Part shown: in pieces, positions 1 to 7,151 of the stretch
How the letters are laid out: each line of letters starts with the position of its first letter
How positions within the stretch are numbered: position 1 is the stretch's first letter
NCBI GenBank assembly: GCA_903832165.1
Contig: CAILAQ010000634.1
Location: 1 to 10,161 of the forward strand
Reading direction: 5' to 3'
DNA: 10,161 nucleotides
Source of the DNA: an uncultured Bacteroidota bacterium
GTDB lineage: Bacteria > Bacteroidota > Bacteroidia > Bacteroidales > UBA12481
The notes under the pieces: model-generated
Databases searched by the model: none
Seen by the model: only the letters and a program-made list of their open reading frames with translations
What the model was told of the DNA's origin: nothing
Translations under genes and position numbers: made by a program

Positions 1-1361
1 ACATGTATGATAATCAGGACAATCTGGCTTATTCGTCGTTTTCAGAGAATAAGGAGGGCCATATCGATCCCAATTGCAAAGGTTGCCACAAGGATATCCG
101 GACGATGTTTCCCGTGAAGGAGAAGTCGTACCGGATCGTTGATAGTCACAGTGAATGCCTGATGAGCCAGACTGATAACAACTCCAGGCACCTGCTGATA
201 CGCACACCGATCCTTAATGAACCTTCCTGTTATAATACCGCTGCATGCCATGCCCACAAGCCAAGCGATGAGGTTTTAGGTTCTTTATTCATCAAAATGC
301 CTCTCGCTGAGGTTGATGCAGCAGTTCAAAAGTCATCGACAGAATTCTTTTTGCTGGCAGCGATTATCACCCTGTTCCTGGCCTTATTTTTAGTACTCTT
401 TACCAGGCGCAATATCCAGAATCCGCTGAATGCCATAATTAAAGCAAGCAAGGCGGTTGCCACCGGTGATCACACTGCCAGGCTGGTGATCAGTCCTAAT
501 GAGCTCGATGATATCCGCATGTTATCCTATGCATTCAACCATATGCTCGATAACCTTCAGACTGCCACCACCGAATTGCAGAACTGGTCGAAACAGCTGG
601 AATACAAGGTACAGAAAAAATCAGAGGAACTTGGCGAGGTTCAGAACGAACTCATTAACATTGAGCGAATTGCCTCTTTAGGCAAACTATCCTCTTCCGT
701 AGCTCATGAGATTAACAATCCGTTATCCGGAATTCTGATTTACACAAAACTGGTTCATAAAAAATTGGTGAGTGAGGATATTGAGCCTGAAAAAAAGCAA
801 TCCATCCTTAAGCATCTGAAACTTATTGAAGATGAAACCAAGCGTTGCGGGGATATTGTAAAAGGACTGCTTGATTTTTCGAGAAAAGATCAGGATGATT
901 TTGAGACCAGGCATCTGAATGAAATACTGATGGAGACCTATCATCTGATGTCGCATCCTATTAATATTGCCAATATTAATCTATCGACAGATCTCAGCGC
1001 TTCATCAGATCTGGTCTGGTGCAGTCCCAATCAGATAAAGCAGGCCTGCGTCGCGATTTTGGTAAACGCTTCAGAAGCCGTAACAGAAGGGGGCGAAATT
1101 ATTTTAAGATCGTCAAATCCCGATAAGGATTCCATTAAAATTGACATTTGCGACAATGGCTCAGGCATAGCACCGGAAGATATTCCCCACATTTTTGAAC
1201 CGTTTTTTACCACCAAGCGGAACGGGGCCGGAATCGGGCTTGGCTTATCCATTGTTCACGGAATCGTACAAAGCCACAATGGCAAGATTGACCTCAAATC
1301 TGAGCCGGGAAAAGGGACGATTATTTCAATTATCCTGCCTTTGATCACCAACGAAGCATAA
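1..1361 (+). CDS. Sensor histidine kinase with c-heme-type sensor domain (5' partial)
   Basis: Membrane histidine kinase, presumably partner of the response regulator that starts 5 nt downstream. Residues are counted from the first visible Met (base 3). An extracytoplasmic sensor (about 1-112) holds a canonical heme c motif CKGCH (C25, C28, H29) and a second Cys/His group, C76-x5-C82-H83 followed by H85. One transmembrane helix (about 115-134) leads into a HAMP domain (about 135-187), a coiled coil (about 188-222), and HisKA with the phosphoacceptor H235 in VAHEINNP. The HATPase domain has its N box around N355, G1 DNGSGIAPED (384-393) and G2 GLGLSIVHG (412-420). No N-terminal signal or first membrane anchor is visible, and the frame is open to the window edge, so the true start almost certainly lies upstream. 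The domain order is seen. Heme attachment, and redox, NO or other small-ligand sensing, are inferred from the motif. Confidence 0.9.
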   Translation, partial: MYDNQDNLAYSSFSENKEGHIDPNCKGCHKDIRTMFPVKEKSYRIVDSHSECLMSQTDNNSRHLLIRTPILNEPSCYNTAACHAHKPSDEVLGSLFIKMPLAEVDAAVQKSSTEFFLLAAIITLFLALFLVLFTRRNIQNPLNAIIKASKAVATGDHTARLVISPNELDDIRMLSYAFNHMLDNLQTATTELQNWSKQLEYKVQKKSEELGEVQNELINIERIASLGKLSSSVAHEINNPLSGILIYTKLVHKKLVSEDIEPEKKQSILKHLKLIEDETKRCGDIVKGLLDFSRKDQDDFETRHLNEILMETYHLMSHPINIANINLSTDLSASSDLVWCSPNQIKQACVAILVNASEAVTEGGEIILRSSNPDKDSIKIDICDNGSGIAPEDIPHIFEPFFTTKRNGAGIGLGLSIVHGIVQSHNGKIDLKSEPGKGTIISIILPLITNEA

Positions 1362-1366
1362 TTAAG

Positions 1367-2707
1367 ATGGCAAAGAAAATTTCGATATTGATAGTTGATG
1401 ATGAACCGTCCGTGCGGGATTCCCTGTACAACTGGTTCATCGAAGACGGGTACCGGGTTGAATGCGCTGAAAACGCCAAAGCTGCATTAACCATGGTGGA
1501 GTCCGACACGTTTGATATTATACTGGCGGATATCAAAATGCCGGGAATGGATGGACTGGAGATGCTCCGAAGGATCAAGTCGCTCCGGAAAGACTCCATC
1601 GTTATTGTAATGACTGCATTTGCCACCGTTGATACTGCTGTTCAAGCGCTGAAGGATGGTGCATTTGACTACGTGACCAAACCTTTTGATCCGGACGACC
1701 TGTCTCATCTGATACGGAATGCATCAAAGCAGATCACACTTTCTGAAGAAAATGAAGCATTAAAAGAGCGGGTGGTATCGCTGGAAAACATTGAAGATCT
1801 TATTGGCAACAGTGCAGCTATGCAATCTGTGCTGAAAGAAGTTGAGAGCGTGGCTCAATCCAGTTCATCGGTCATTATCACCGGTGAAAGCGGCACGGGC
1901 AAAGAATTGATTGCACGCGCCATACATTCCAATTCACCCCGCCGGTTTTTCCCCATGGTTAGCGTGCATTGCGGGGCGCTCACGGAAAGCTTGCTGGAGA
2001 GCGAGCTTTTCGGTCATGAAAAAGGAGCCTTTACCGGTGCCATGTATAATAGGAAAGGGAGATTTGAAATGGCAGATGGCGGAACCATCTTCCTGGATGA
2101 AATTGCCACCATTTCCTCCAAGATGCAGATTGAGTTATTGCGTGTCCTGGAATCTAAAAGTTTTATCCGGGTAGGCGGAAATAAGGAGATAACTTCTGAT
2201 TTCAGGGTGATTTGTGCGACCAACCGTGATTTGAAGAGCATGGTGGTTAGCGGAACTTTCCGCGAAGATCTGTATTACCGGCTAAACGTCGTAAACATTG
2301 AGATTCCTCCTCTGCGGGAGCGGATTGAGGATATACCGTTGCTGGTCGACTATTTTATCCGGAAATATTGCACTTCGATGAACAGGCTGCCGGTAAGTAT
2401 TGAACCTTCGGCACTGAAACGCCTGCAGGAATTTGATTTTCCGGGCAATATCCGCGAGCTGGAAAATATGGTAGAGCGCGCAATTGTTGTTGGAAACGGG
2501 AAAAAGATCACATTAAAAGACCTGCCCCTTCAGAAAAGCATGATAGTAAACTCATTGGAGAGTCTGGATGATGTCGAAAAAAACCACATCATTCAAACCC
2601 TGATCAACCATGAATGGAATATCTCTCAAACAGCCCGGGCGTTGAAAGTTGACCGGGTAACCCTGTACAATAAAATCAGGAAATATAATTTGAAGCCTCT
2701 TGAATAG
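1367..2707 (+). CDS. NtrC-family sigma-54-dependent response regulator
   Basis: Cytoplasmic transcription activator that, once phosphorylated, should drive ATP-dependent open-complex formation by sigma-54 RNA polymerase. The receiver domain (about 5-118) has acidic residues D11/D12, phosphoacceptor D55, T83 and K105. The AAA+ domain (about 145-375) has Walker A GESGTGKE (173-180), the sigma-54 contact loop GAFTGA (220-225), Walker B GGTIFLDEI (238-246) and the FREDLYYRLNVV segment (298-309) carrying the usual arginine region. A Fis-type helix-turn-helix closes the protein (about 418-441, NISQTARALKVDR). At 446 residues it has the normal family length with all key residues present, so it should be functional. 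It begins 5 nt after the kinase stop, so the two are almost certainly a cognate pair. Its target promoters are unknown. A sigma-54-like site lies upstream of mnmA, but a link is speculative. Confidence 0.95.
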   Translation: MAKKISILIVDDEPSVRDSLYNWFIEDGYRVECAENAKAALTMVESDTFDIILADIKMPGMDGLEMLRRIKSLRKDSIVIVMTAFATVDTAVQALKDGAFDYVTKPFDPDDLSHLIRNASKQITLSEENEALKERVVSLENIEDLIGNSAAMQSVLKEVESVAQSSSSVIITGESGTGKELIARAIHSNSPRRFFPMVSVHCGALTESLLESELFGHEKGAFTGAMYNRKGRFEMADGGTIFLDEIATISSKMQIELLRVLESKSFIRVGGNKEITSDFRVICATNRDLKSMVVSGTFREDLYYRLNVVNIEIPPLRERIEDIPLLVDYFIRKYCTSMNRLPVSIEPSALKRLQEFDFPGNIRELENMVERAIVVGNGKKITLKDLPLQKSMIVNSLESLDDVEKNHIIQTLINHEWNISQTARALKVDRVTLYNKIRKYNLKPLE

Positions 2708-2740
2708 TCCATTAGATAATCTTAAAAGGGTTATTTTTTA

Positions 2741-3283
2741 ATGAATGAACAAGGCATATCTATAATCTCCTTCGGCTATTTCGAGCATGCTTTTCTCGAG
2801 AAGATCGCCGATTCAGTGAGCCGTGAATTTATGCTGCCCGTTCAGATCAGGGAGGGCCATTTCGACCTGAGTGAATATTATGATCCGGCCCGCCGGCAAT
2901 ATAATGGCAACCTTTTATTAAAGGAGGTAGATGCCAAATATTCATCAGATTCAGGTAAAACCTTTGGATTATTTTACGTCGATCTGTTTATTCCGATACT
3001 CACCTACATTTTCGGGCAGGCATTTTTGGGCGGACGGACCGCAATAGCTTCGATCTATCGTCTTAGTAATGAGAGATATGGACTAAAAGAGACGGATAAT
3101 TCACTTAAAGAACGATTTACCAAGGAGGTGGTCCACGAACTCGGCCACACTTTCGGATTGATTCATTGCCATGTTCCCGCATGCGTGATGAGTTCCAGCA
3201 CTTATGTTGAAGACATCGACCAGAAAAGCGCGAATCTTTGTATTAAATGCCGGACACAACTACTCGATCAGGCTATTCAGTAA
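2741..3283 (+). CDS. amzA: Archaemetzincin family zinc metalloprotease
   Basis: Small (180 aa) soluble protein of the archaemetzincin family (peptidase family M54). The diagnostic motif is complete: HELGHTFGLIHC (132-143), then x4, then C148-V-M150, then 16 residues to C167-I-K-C170. In the family the three histidines (H132, H136, H142) bind the catalytic zinc, E133 is the general base, and the four cysteines (C143, C148, C167, C170) hold a second structural zinc. The upstream segment with P85, FG (91-92), and SIYRL (104-108) also fits the family core. No signal peptide or membrane segment is seen, so it should act in the cytoplasm. Physiological substrates of bacterial and archaeal members are not established, as far as I know. 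It follows the sigma-54 regulator by 33 nt with no terminator between, so co-transcription with the two-component pair is likely. The start ATG has no strong Shine-Dalgarno, as is usual in Bacteroidota. Confidence 0.93.
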   Translation: MNEQGISIISFGYFEHAFLEKIADSVSREFMLPVQIREGHFDLSEYYDPARRQYNGNLLLKEVDAKYSSDSGKTFGLFYVDLFIPILTYIFGQAFLGGRTAIASIYRLSNERYGLKETDNSLKERFTKEVVHELGHTFGLIHCHVPACVMSSSTYVEDIDQKSANLCIKCRTQLLDQAIQ

Positions 3284-3293
3284 ATTATGTAAA

Positions 3294-3305
3294 TTAGCCG
3301 GCTAA
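3294..3305. promoter_or_regulatory. 12-nt perfect palindrome upstream of speA
   Basis: TTAGCCGGCTAA is a perfect dyad located 22 nt before the speA start codon and 11 nt after the archaemetzincin stop. There is no loop sequence and no following T-run, so it does not look like an intrinsic terminator. It could be a protein-binding operator. A weak -7-like box (TAAATTAG, 3290-3297, 7 of 8 matches to TAnnTTTG) overlaps its left half, but no -33 element is recognisable. The function is inferred only from position and symmetry. Confidence 0.25.
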
Positions 3306-3326
3306 ACTAAACGAGGCTGCATCATA

Positions 3327-5219
3327 ATGAGAAGATGGCGCATTGAAGATTCTGCTGAACTCTACAACATCAACGGTTGGGGGATCAATTATTTTTCGAT
3401 CAACGAAAAGGGGCACGTTGTTGTAACTCCCAAATCCAACGGGGTTCAGGTTGACCTGATGGAACTTGTTGAGGAACTTCAGCTGCGCGATGTATCGGCT
3501 CCCATGCTGATAAGGTTCCCGGATATTCTGGATGACCGGATCGAAATCATGTCGAGTTGTTTTAAAGTTGCGGCTGAGGAGTACGAATATAAAGCCCAGA
3601 ACTTTATCATCTATCCGATTAAAGTTAACCAGATGCGCCCGGTGGTGGAAGAAATCGTCAACCATGGTAAAAAGTTCAATATCGGCCTGGAAGCCGGTTC
3701 CAAACCTGAGCTGCATGCTGTTATCGCTATCAATACGGATACTGATTCCATTATTATTTGTAATGGATATAAAGATGAAGACTATATTGAGTTAGCGCTT
3801 CTTGCCCAAAAAATGGGTAAGCGGATCTATATTGTCGTTGAAAAGCTCAACGAACTGAAACTGATCACCAAGATCGCCAAACAGCATAAAATAAAGCCAA
3901 ATATCGGGATCCGTGTAAAGCTGGCCAGTTCAGGCAGCGGCAAGTGGGAAGATTCCGGTGGCGACGTGAGCAAATTCGGGCTCACCTCCAGCGAACTCCT
4001 CGAGGCGCTGGAATATCTGGAAAAGAGAGAAATGAAGGACTGTCTGAAGCTTGTTCATTTCCATATCGGCAGCCAGGTAACAAAGATCCGGAGGATCAAG
4101 CTCGCCTTGCGGGAAGCCTCTCAATTCTACGTTCAGCTTCATTCAAAGGGGTTCAAAGTAGAGTTTGTTGATATTGGTGGCGGACTGGGAGTCGACTATG
4201 ACGGCACACGTTCATCAAACAGCGAAAGCAGCGTGAACTATAGCATACAGGAGTATGTTAACGATGCTACTTTTGCCATGGTTGATGCGAGTGTTAAAAA
4301 TGGCATCCCCCACCCCAACATCATCACAGAGTCAGGCCGTTCGCTGACAGCCCACCATTCAGTCCTGATTTTTGAAGTCCTCGAGGCTACAACAACACCT
4401 GCCTGGGATGAGAATGAAGAAGTTGGCCCTGAAGATCACGAGTTGGTCAGGGAATTATACTCCTCCTGGGAAACACTTAATCAGCTGAGCATGCTGGAAA
4501 CCTGGCACGATGCACAGCAAATCCGTGAGGAAGCCCTCGACCGCTTCAGTCTTGGTTTACTAAATCTGAAAACCCGCGCTCAGATAGAAAGATTATTCTG
4601 GTCGATCGCAAAAGAGATCTACCAGATGACCAATGAATTAAAGCACATCCCGGAAGAATTATTAAATCTGCCTAAACTTTTGTCCGATAAATATTTCTGC
4701 AACTTCTCCCTGTTCCAGTCACTTCCGGATTCCTGGGCAGTTGATCAGATTTTCCCTATTATCCCTATACACCGGCTGGATGAGAAACCAGACAGGTCGG
4801 CTACTTTGCAGGATATCACGTGTGACTCCGATGGTAAAATCGACAACTTCATTTCTACCCGGAATTTATCGCATTACCTGCCGGTCCATTCCTTGAATTC
4901 CAAGGAACCTTATTATATCGGCGTATTTCTGGTAGGAGCTTATCAGGAAATTCTTGGCGACCTGCATAATCTTTTTGGAGACACCAACGCAGTTCACGTT
5001 TCGGTGGACAGCAAAGGATATTCCATCGACCAGATCATTGACGGCGAAACGGTTGCTGAAGTTCTTGACTATGTTCAATATAATCCGAAGAAAATGGTCA
5101 GGACCGTTGAAACCTGGGTAACATCCTCTGTAAAAGCTGGTACCATTACGGCAGAAGAGGGAAAGGAATTCCTTTCCACTTACCGGTCCGGATTGTATGG
5201 CTACACCTACCTCGAATAG
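3327..5219 (+). CDS. speA: Biosynthetic arginine decarboxylase (PLP-dependent)
   Basis: Converts L-arginine to agmatine and CO2, the first step of the agmatine route to putrescine and spermidine. It is a fold type III (alanine racemase-like) PLP enzyme of 630 aa, the normal SpeA length. The PLP-binding lysine is K99 in YPIKVNQ (96-102). HIGSQ (246-250), the glycine-rich phosphate-binding DIGGGLGVDYDG (282-293) and ESGR (335-338) line the cofactor site. C499-D-S-D502 is the CDSDGK motif whose cysteine and aspartate contact the substrate in this family. The N-terminal MRRWRIEDSAELYNI is the usual SpeA start, which supports the chosen ATG. The sequence reads like a Bacteroidota SpeA. No other polyamine gene is adjacent: the upstream neighbour is the archaemetzincin (43 nt gap) and the downstream neighbour is mnmA. 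It may have its own promoter in the 43-nt gap, although none is convincing. Confidence 0.96.
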   Translation: MRRWRIEDSAELYNINGWGINYFSINEKGHVVVTPKSNGVQVDLMELVEELQLRDVSAPMLIRFPDILDDRIEIMSSCFKVAAEEYEYKAQNFIIYPIKVNQMRPVVEEIVNHGKKFNIGLEAGSKPELHAVIAINTDTDSIIICNGYKDEDYIELALLAQKMGKRIYIVVEKLNELKLITKIAKQHKIKPNIGIRVKLASSGSGKWEDSGGDVSKFGLTSSELLEALEYLEKREMKDCLKLVHFHIGSQVTKIRRIKLALREASQFYVQLHSKGFKVEFVDIGGGLGVDYDGTRSSNSESSVNYSIQEYVNDATFAMVDASVKNGIPHPNIITESGRSLTAHHSVLIFEVLEATTTPAWDENEEVGPEDHELVRELYSSWETLNQLSMLETWHDAQQIREEALDRFSLGLLNLKTRAQIERLFWSIAKEIYQMTNELKHIPEELLNLPKLLSDKYFCNFSLFQSLPDSWAVDQIFPIIPIHRLDEKPDRSATLQDITCDSDGKIDNFISTRNLSHYLPVHSLNSKEPYYIGVFLVGAYQEILGDLHNLFGDTNAVHVSVDSKGYSIDQIIDGETVAEVLDYVQYNPKKMVRTVETWVTSSVKAGTITAEEGKEFLSTYRSGLYGYTYLE

Positions 5220-5248
5220 GAAAAAGCTCCGCCATAGGTGCCAGAACA

Positions 5249-5272
5249 CGGCACTGTTTTTGCATATCTTTG
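5249..5272 (+). promoter_or_regulatory. Stacked promoter motifs before mnmA (sigma-54-like and Bacteroidota -7)
   Basis: Two promoter-like elements lie end to end. CGGCACTGTTTTTGCA (5249-5264) matches the sigma-54 consensus TGGCACG-N4-TTGCA, with GG (5250-5251) and GC (5262-5263) exactly 10 nt apart. Directly after it, TATCTTTG (5265-5272) is a perfect match to the Bacteroidota housekeeping -7 box TAnnTTTG, although no matching -33 TTG is seen at the usual distance. Either element would place the transcript start within a few bases of the preferred mnmA ATG at 5277, implying a leaderless or nearly leaderless mRNA. The matches are seen; their activity is inferred. Confidence 0.45.
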
Positions 5273-5276
5273 CAAT

Positions 5277-6443
5277 ATGAAACAACGAATTGTCGTAGGA
5301 ATTTCCGGTGGCGTGGATTCTGGCGTTGCCGCCTGGCTGCTCAAACAGCAAGGCTACGATGTGGTAGGCTTGTTCATGAGAAACTGGCATGATACAACCG
5401 GGTTGATCTCTGCCGAATGTTCCTATGAAGATGATGTGCTTTTTGCTGAAATGGTGGCAAAGAAAATCGGAATCCCCTTTCACCAGGTTGATTTGAGCGA
5501 ACAATACCGCGAGCGTGTTGTCAATTATCTTTTCAGGGAATATGAAGCCGGCCGCACACCCAACCCTGATGTCCTCTGTAACCGTGAAATAAAATTCGAT
5601 GCTTTCGTTGAAGAAGCGCTGAAACTGGGAGCTGAAAAAGTAGCCACCGGACATTATGCACGGGTGGATTCTGTGAATACCGCTTCAGGAAGTGTATTCA
5701 GGCTGATGGGTGGACTGGATAAAAACAAGGACCAAAGCTATTTTTTATGCCAGCTCAGCCAGAAACAATTAGGCTATGCCATGTTTCCGCTGGGAGAAAT
5801 CACCAAGCCGGAAGTTCGCGATATTGCTCGCGAGCAAGGGCTGGCTAACGCAGAAAGAAAAGATTCTCAAGGGATTTGCTTTGTGGGCAAAGTCGACTTA
5901 CCAGTATTCCTTCAGCAAAAATTAGCAGCAAAAAAAGGCCATATCATTGAAATATCGAAAAAATTTGAGATTCCTGATAACGGCCGGGATTATCGCCTTT
6001 CATCAAAATCCATTGAGCTCACTCCTGAAATGGGAAACCAGATTGGTGAACATCAGGGTGCCCATTTCTATACGATCGGCCAGAGAAAAGGCCTCAATAT
6101 CGGCGGAAAAGAAGAACCCCTGTTCATTCTGGATACCGATGTAATCAATAATATCATCTATGTAGGACAAGGCCAGGATCATCCTTTGCTTTTCAAAAAG
6201 GCTCTGCTCGTCAGGTCAGAAGAAGTCCACTGGATCAGACCGGACTTATCGCTGATGCCAGGCGAATCAAGAGAGTGCTTCGCTCGCATCCGATACCGCC
6301 AGGGCCTTCAAAAGGCTCGTGTGATCTGCGAATCTGAAGGCATTTACCTGTTATTCGATGAACCCCAGCGGGCTGTCGTGCGCGGGCAATTTGCCGTTTG
6401 GCATTATGACGACGAGCTAATCGGCAGCGGACCCATAAATTAA
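5277..6443 (+). CDS. mnmA: tRNA-specific 2-thiouridylase MnmA
   Basis: Adenylates and thiolates U34 of the tRNAs for Lys, Glu and Gln, giving the s2U part of mnm5s2U in the anticodon wobble position. The protein has 388 aa from ATG 5277. The PP-loop ATP-binding motif SGGVDS is at 10-15, the two catalytic cysteines are C101 (in NPDVLCN) and C201 (in GICFVG), and DQSYFL (152-157) and GEHQGAHFYTIGQRKGL (257-273) are family signatures. A GTG at 5238 would add 13 residues, but MnmA proteins start close to the PP-loop, and the extension would overlap the promoter motifs, so 5277 is preferred. Relative to E. coli MnmA there is an insertion of roughly 25-30 residues (about 226-256) just before GEHQG, which I associate with Bacteroidota enzymes. 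It lies 57 nt after speA, and the two functions are unrelated. Confidence 0.95.
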   Translation: MKQRIVVGISGGVDSGVAAWLLKQQGYDVVGLFMRNWHDTTGLISAECSYEDDVLFAEMVAKKIGIPFHQVDLSEQYRERVVNYLFREYEAGRTPNPDVLCNREIKFDAFVEEALKLGAEKVATGHYARVDSVNTASGSVFRLMGGLDKNKDQSYFLCQLSQKQLGYAMFPLGEITKPEVRDIAREQGLANAERKDSQGICFVGKVDLPVFLQQKLAAKKGHIIEISKKFEIPDNGRDYRLSSKSIELTPEMGNQIGEHQGAHFYTIGQRKGLNIGGKEEPLFILDTDVINNIIYVGQGQDHPLLFKKALLVRSEEVHWIRPDLSLMPGESRECFARIRYRQGLQKARVICESEGIYLLFDEPQRAVVRGQFAVWHYDDELIGSGPIN

Positions 6444-6464
6444 GAAATAAGGGAATTATCAATG

Positions 6465-6484
6465 CCCTGGGTTTCAACCCGGGG
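6465..6484. repeat. GC-rich hairpin, candidate REP-like dispersed element
   Basis: CCCTGGGT pairs with ACCCGGGG around a TTCA loop, an 8-bp stem with one T-G wobble, located between mnmA (stop 6443) and the barrel gene (ATG 6501). It is followed by an A-rich run (plus strand), not a T-run, so it is a poor rho-independent terminator on the plus strand. The wording (CCTGGGTTTCAACCCGGGG type) resembles short hairpin repeats I recall scattered between genes in Bacteroidota and related genomes. Only one copy occurs in this window, so its repetitive nature cannot be shown here. Confidence 0.4.
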
Positions 6485-6500
6485 ACCTAAAAAATTCAAT

Positions 6501-7112
6501 ATGAAGAAATTAATAATTATTATCATTCTGCTCTCCGGGCTGATCAGCCTCAGCGGGCAGACACTCATGATAGCCCCGTCACCTGAAAAATCAGGCAAGG
6601 CATTTAAAGGCTATTTCAACATCACCGATATGGGCCTGTTAATAGGGTCAACCCAGAACACTCACCCTGCGCCATTCACCTTTATGACGACCAACGGCTA
6701 TCATTTATCCGAACAGCTGTCACTCGGTCTGGGCGTTGGCGTGGAATTCCTGTCGGGCAGCTATATGCCCATCGTATTGGATGCCAGATACTATGTCCGC
6801 AAAACCGGATTTTCGCCTTTTTTCAGCCTCTCCGGTGGTTATACACTGGCACTTGATGACGAGGGAGCCAGCCAGTATGCTTACCCCACGGATGTATACT
6901 GGCCCAATACCAATTATGAACCCTATAAAGCCAAAGGCGGCTGGCTATTGAATCCGGGATTCGGTATCCGTAACATGTTCGGAGAGAATTTCGGAATTAT
7001 TTTCGGGGTTGGCTATCGTGTTCAGCGACTGTACTTTGCAGCTGGCGATCAAAGAAAGCTGATGATTGACTACAATCGTTTGTCTGTTAAATTGGGTATC
7101 ATTTTCAAATAA
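6501..7112 (+). CDS. Small outer-membrane beta-barrel protein (porin-family-like)
   Basis: A 203-aa exported protein. It starts with a typical signal peptide (MKK, then hydrophobic residues 4-17, with likely cleavage near residue 19-20, SGQ-T). The mature part alternates polar and apolar residues with many Gly and aromatic residues (LSLGLGVGVEF, ARYYVRK, FSPFFSLSGGY, FGIIFGVGYRVQ), as in 8-stranded outer-membrane barrels, and ends LSVKLGIIFK with an aromatic residue near the C-terminus. ATG 6501 is chosen over the in-frame ATG 6462 because it begins the signal peptide, while the 13-residue extension would be encoded by the hairpin element. It is followed after 39 nt by the LVIVD lipoprotein gene, so they may be co-expressed at the cell envelope. 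The specific function is unknown; it could be a porin, an adhesin-type barrel or a structural protein. Confidence 0.8.
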   Translation: MKKLIIIIILLSGLISLSGQTLMIAPSPEKSGKAFKGYFNITDMGLLIGSTQNTHPAPFTFMTTNGYHLSEQLSLGLGVGVEFLSGSYMPIVLDARYYVRKTGFSPFFSLSGGYTLALDDEGASQYAYPTDVYWPNTNYEPYKAKGGWLLNPGFGIRNMFGENFGIIFGVGYRVQRLYFAAGDQRKLMIDYNRLSVKLGIIFK

Positions 7113-7123
7113 TGCGGGCCAAT

Positions 7124-7131
7124 GATATTTG
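7124..7131 (+). promoter_or_regulatory. Weak -7-like box before LVIVD gene
   Basis: GATATTTG matches the Bacteroidota -7 consensus TAnnTTTG at all fixed positions except the first base, and lies 20 nt before the ATG at 7152. No convincing -33 element is seen upstream, so readthrough from the barrel gene is an equally good explanation. Confidence 0.2.
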
Positions 7132-7151
7132 AAACAATAAAATATTAACCA

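Noticed and set aside
2928..2936. AAGGAGGTAG before GATG inside the archaemetzincin gene as an internal start
   Set aside because: The following ATG is out of frame with the protease and opens no supported coding region.
3294..3716. 140-codon minus-strand frame over the start of speA
   Set aside because: It is fully antisense to the conserved N-terminal part of SpeA, and no motif is visible.
5238..5276. GTG start giving 13 extra residues on MnmA
   Set aside because: The extension has no similarity to MnmA N-termini and overlaps the promoter-like motifs. The ATG at 5277 places the PP-loop at the usual position.
4866..5654. 262-codon open frame on the minus strand across the speA/mnmA junction
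   Set aside because: It is antisense to two clearly real genes, its translation shows no recognisable family, and its length follows from codon bias of the opposite strand.
6462..6500. Upstream ATG extending the barrel protein
   Set aside because: It would put 13 residues, translated from the hairpin element, in front of a textbook signal peptide.
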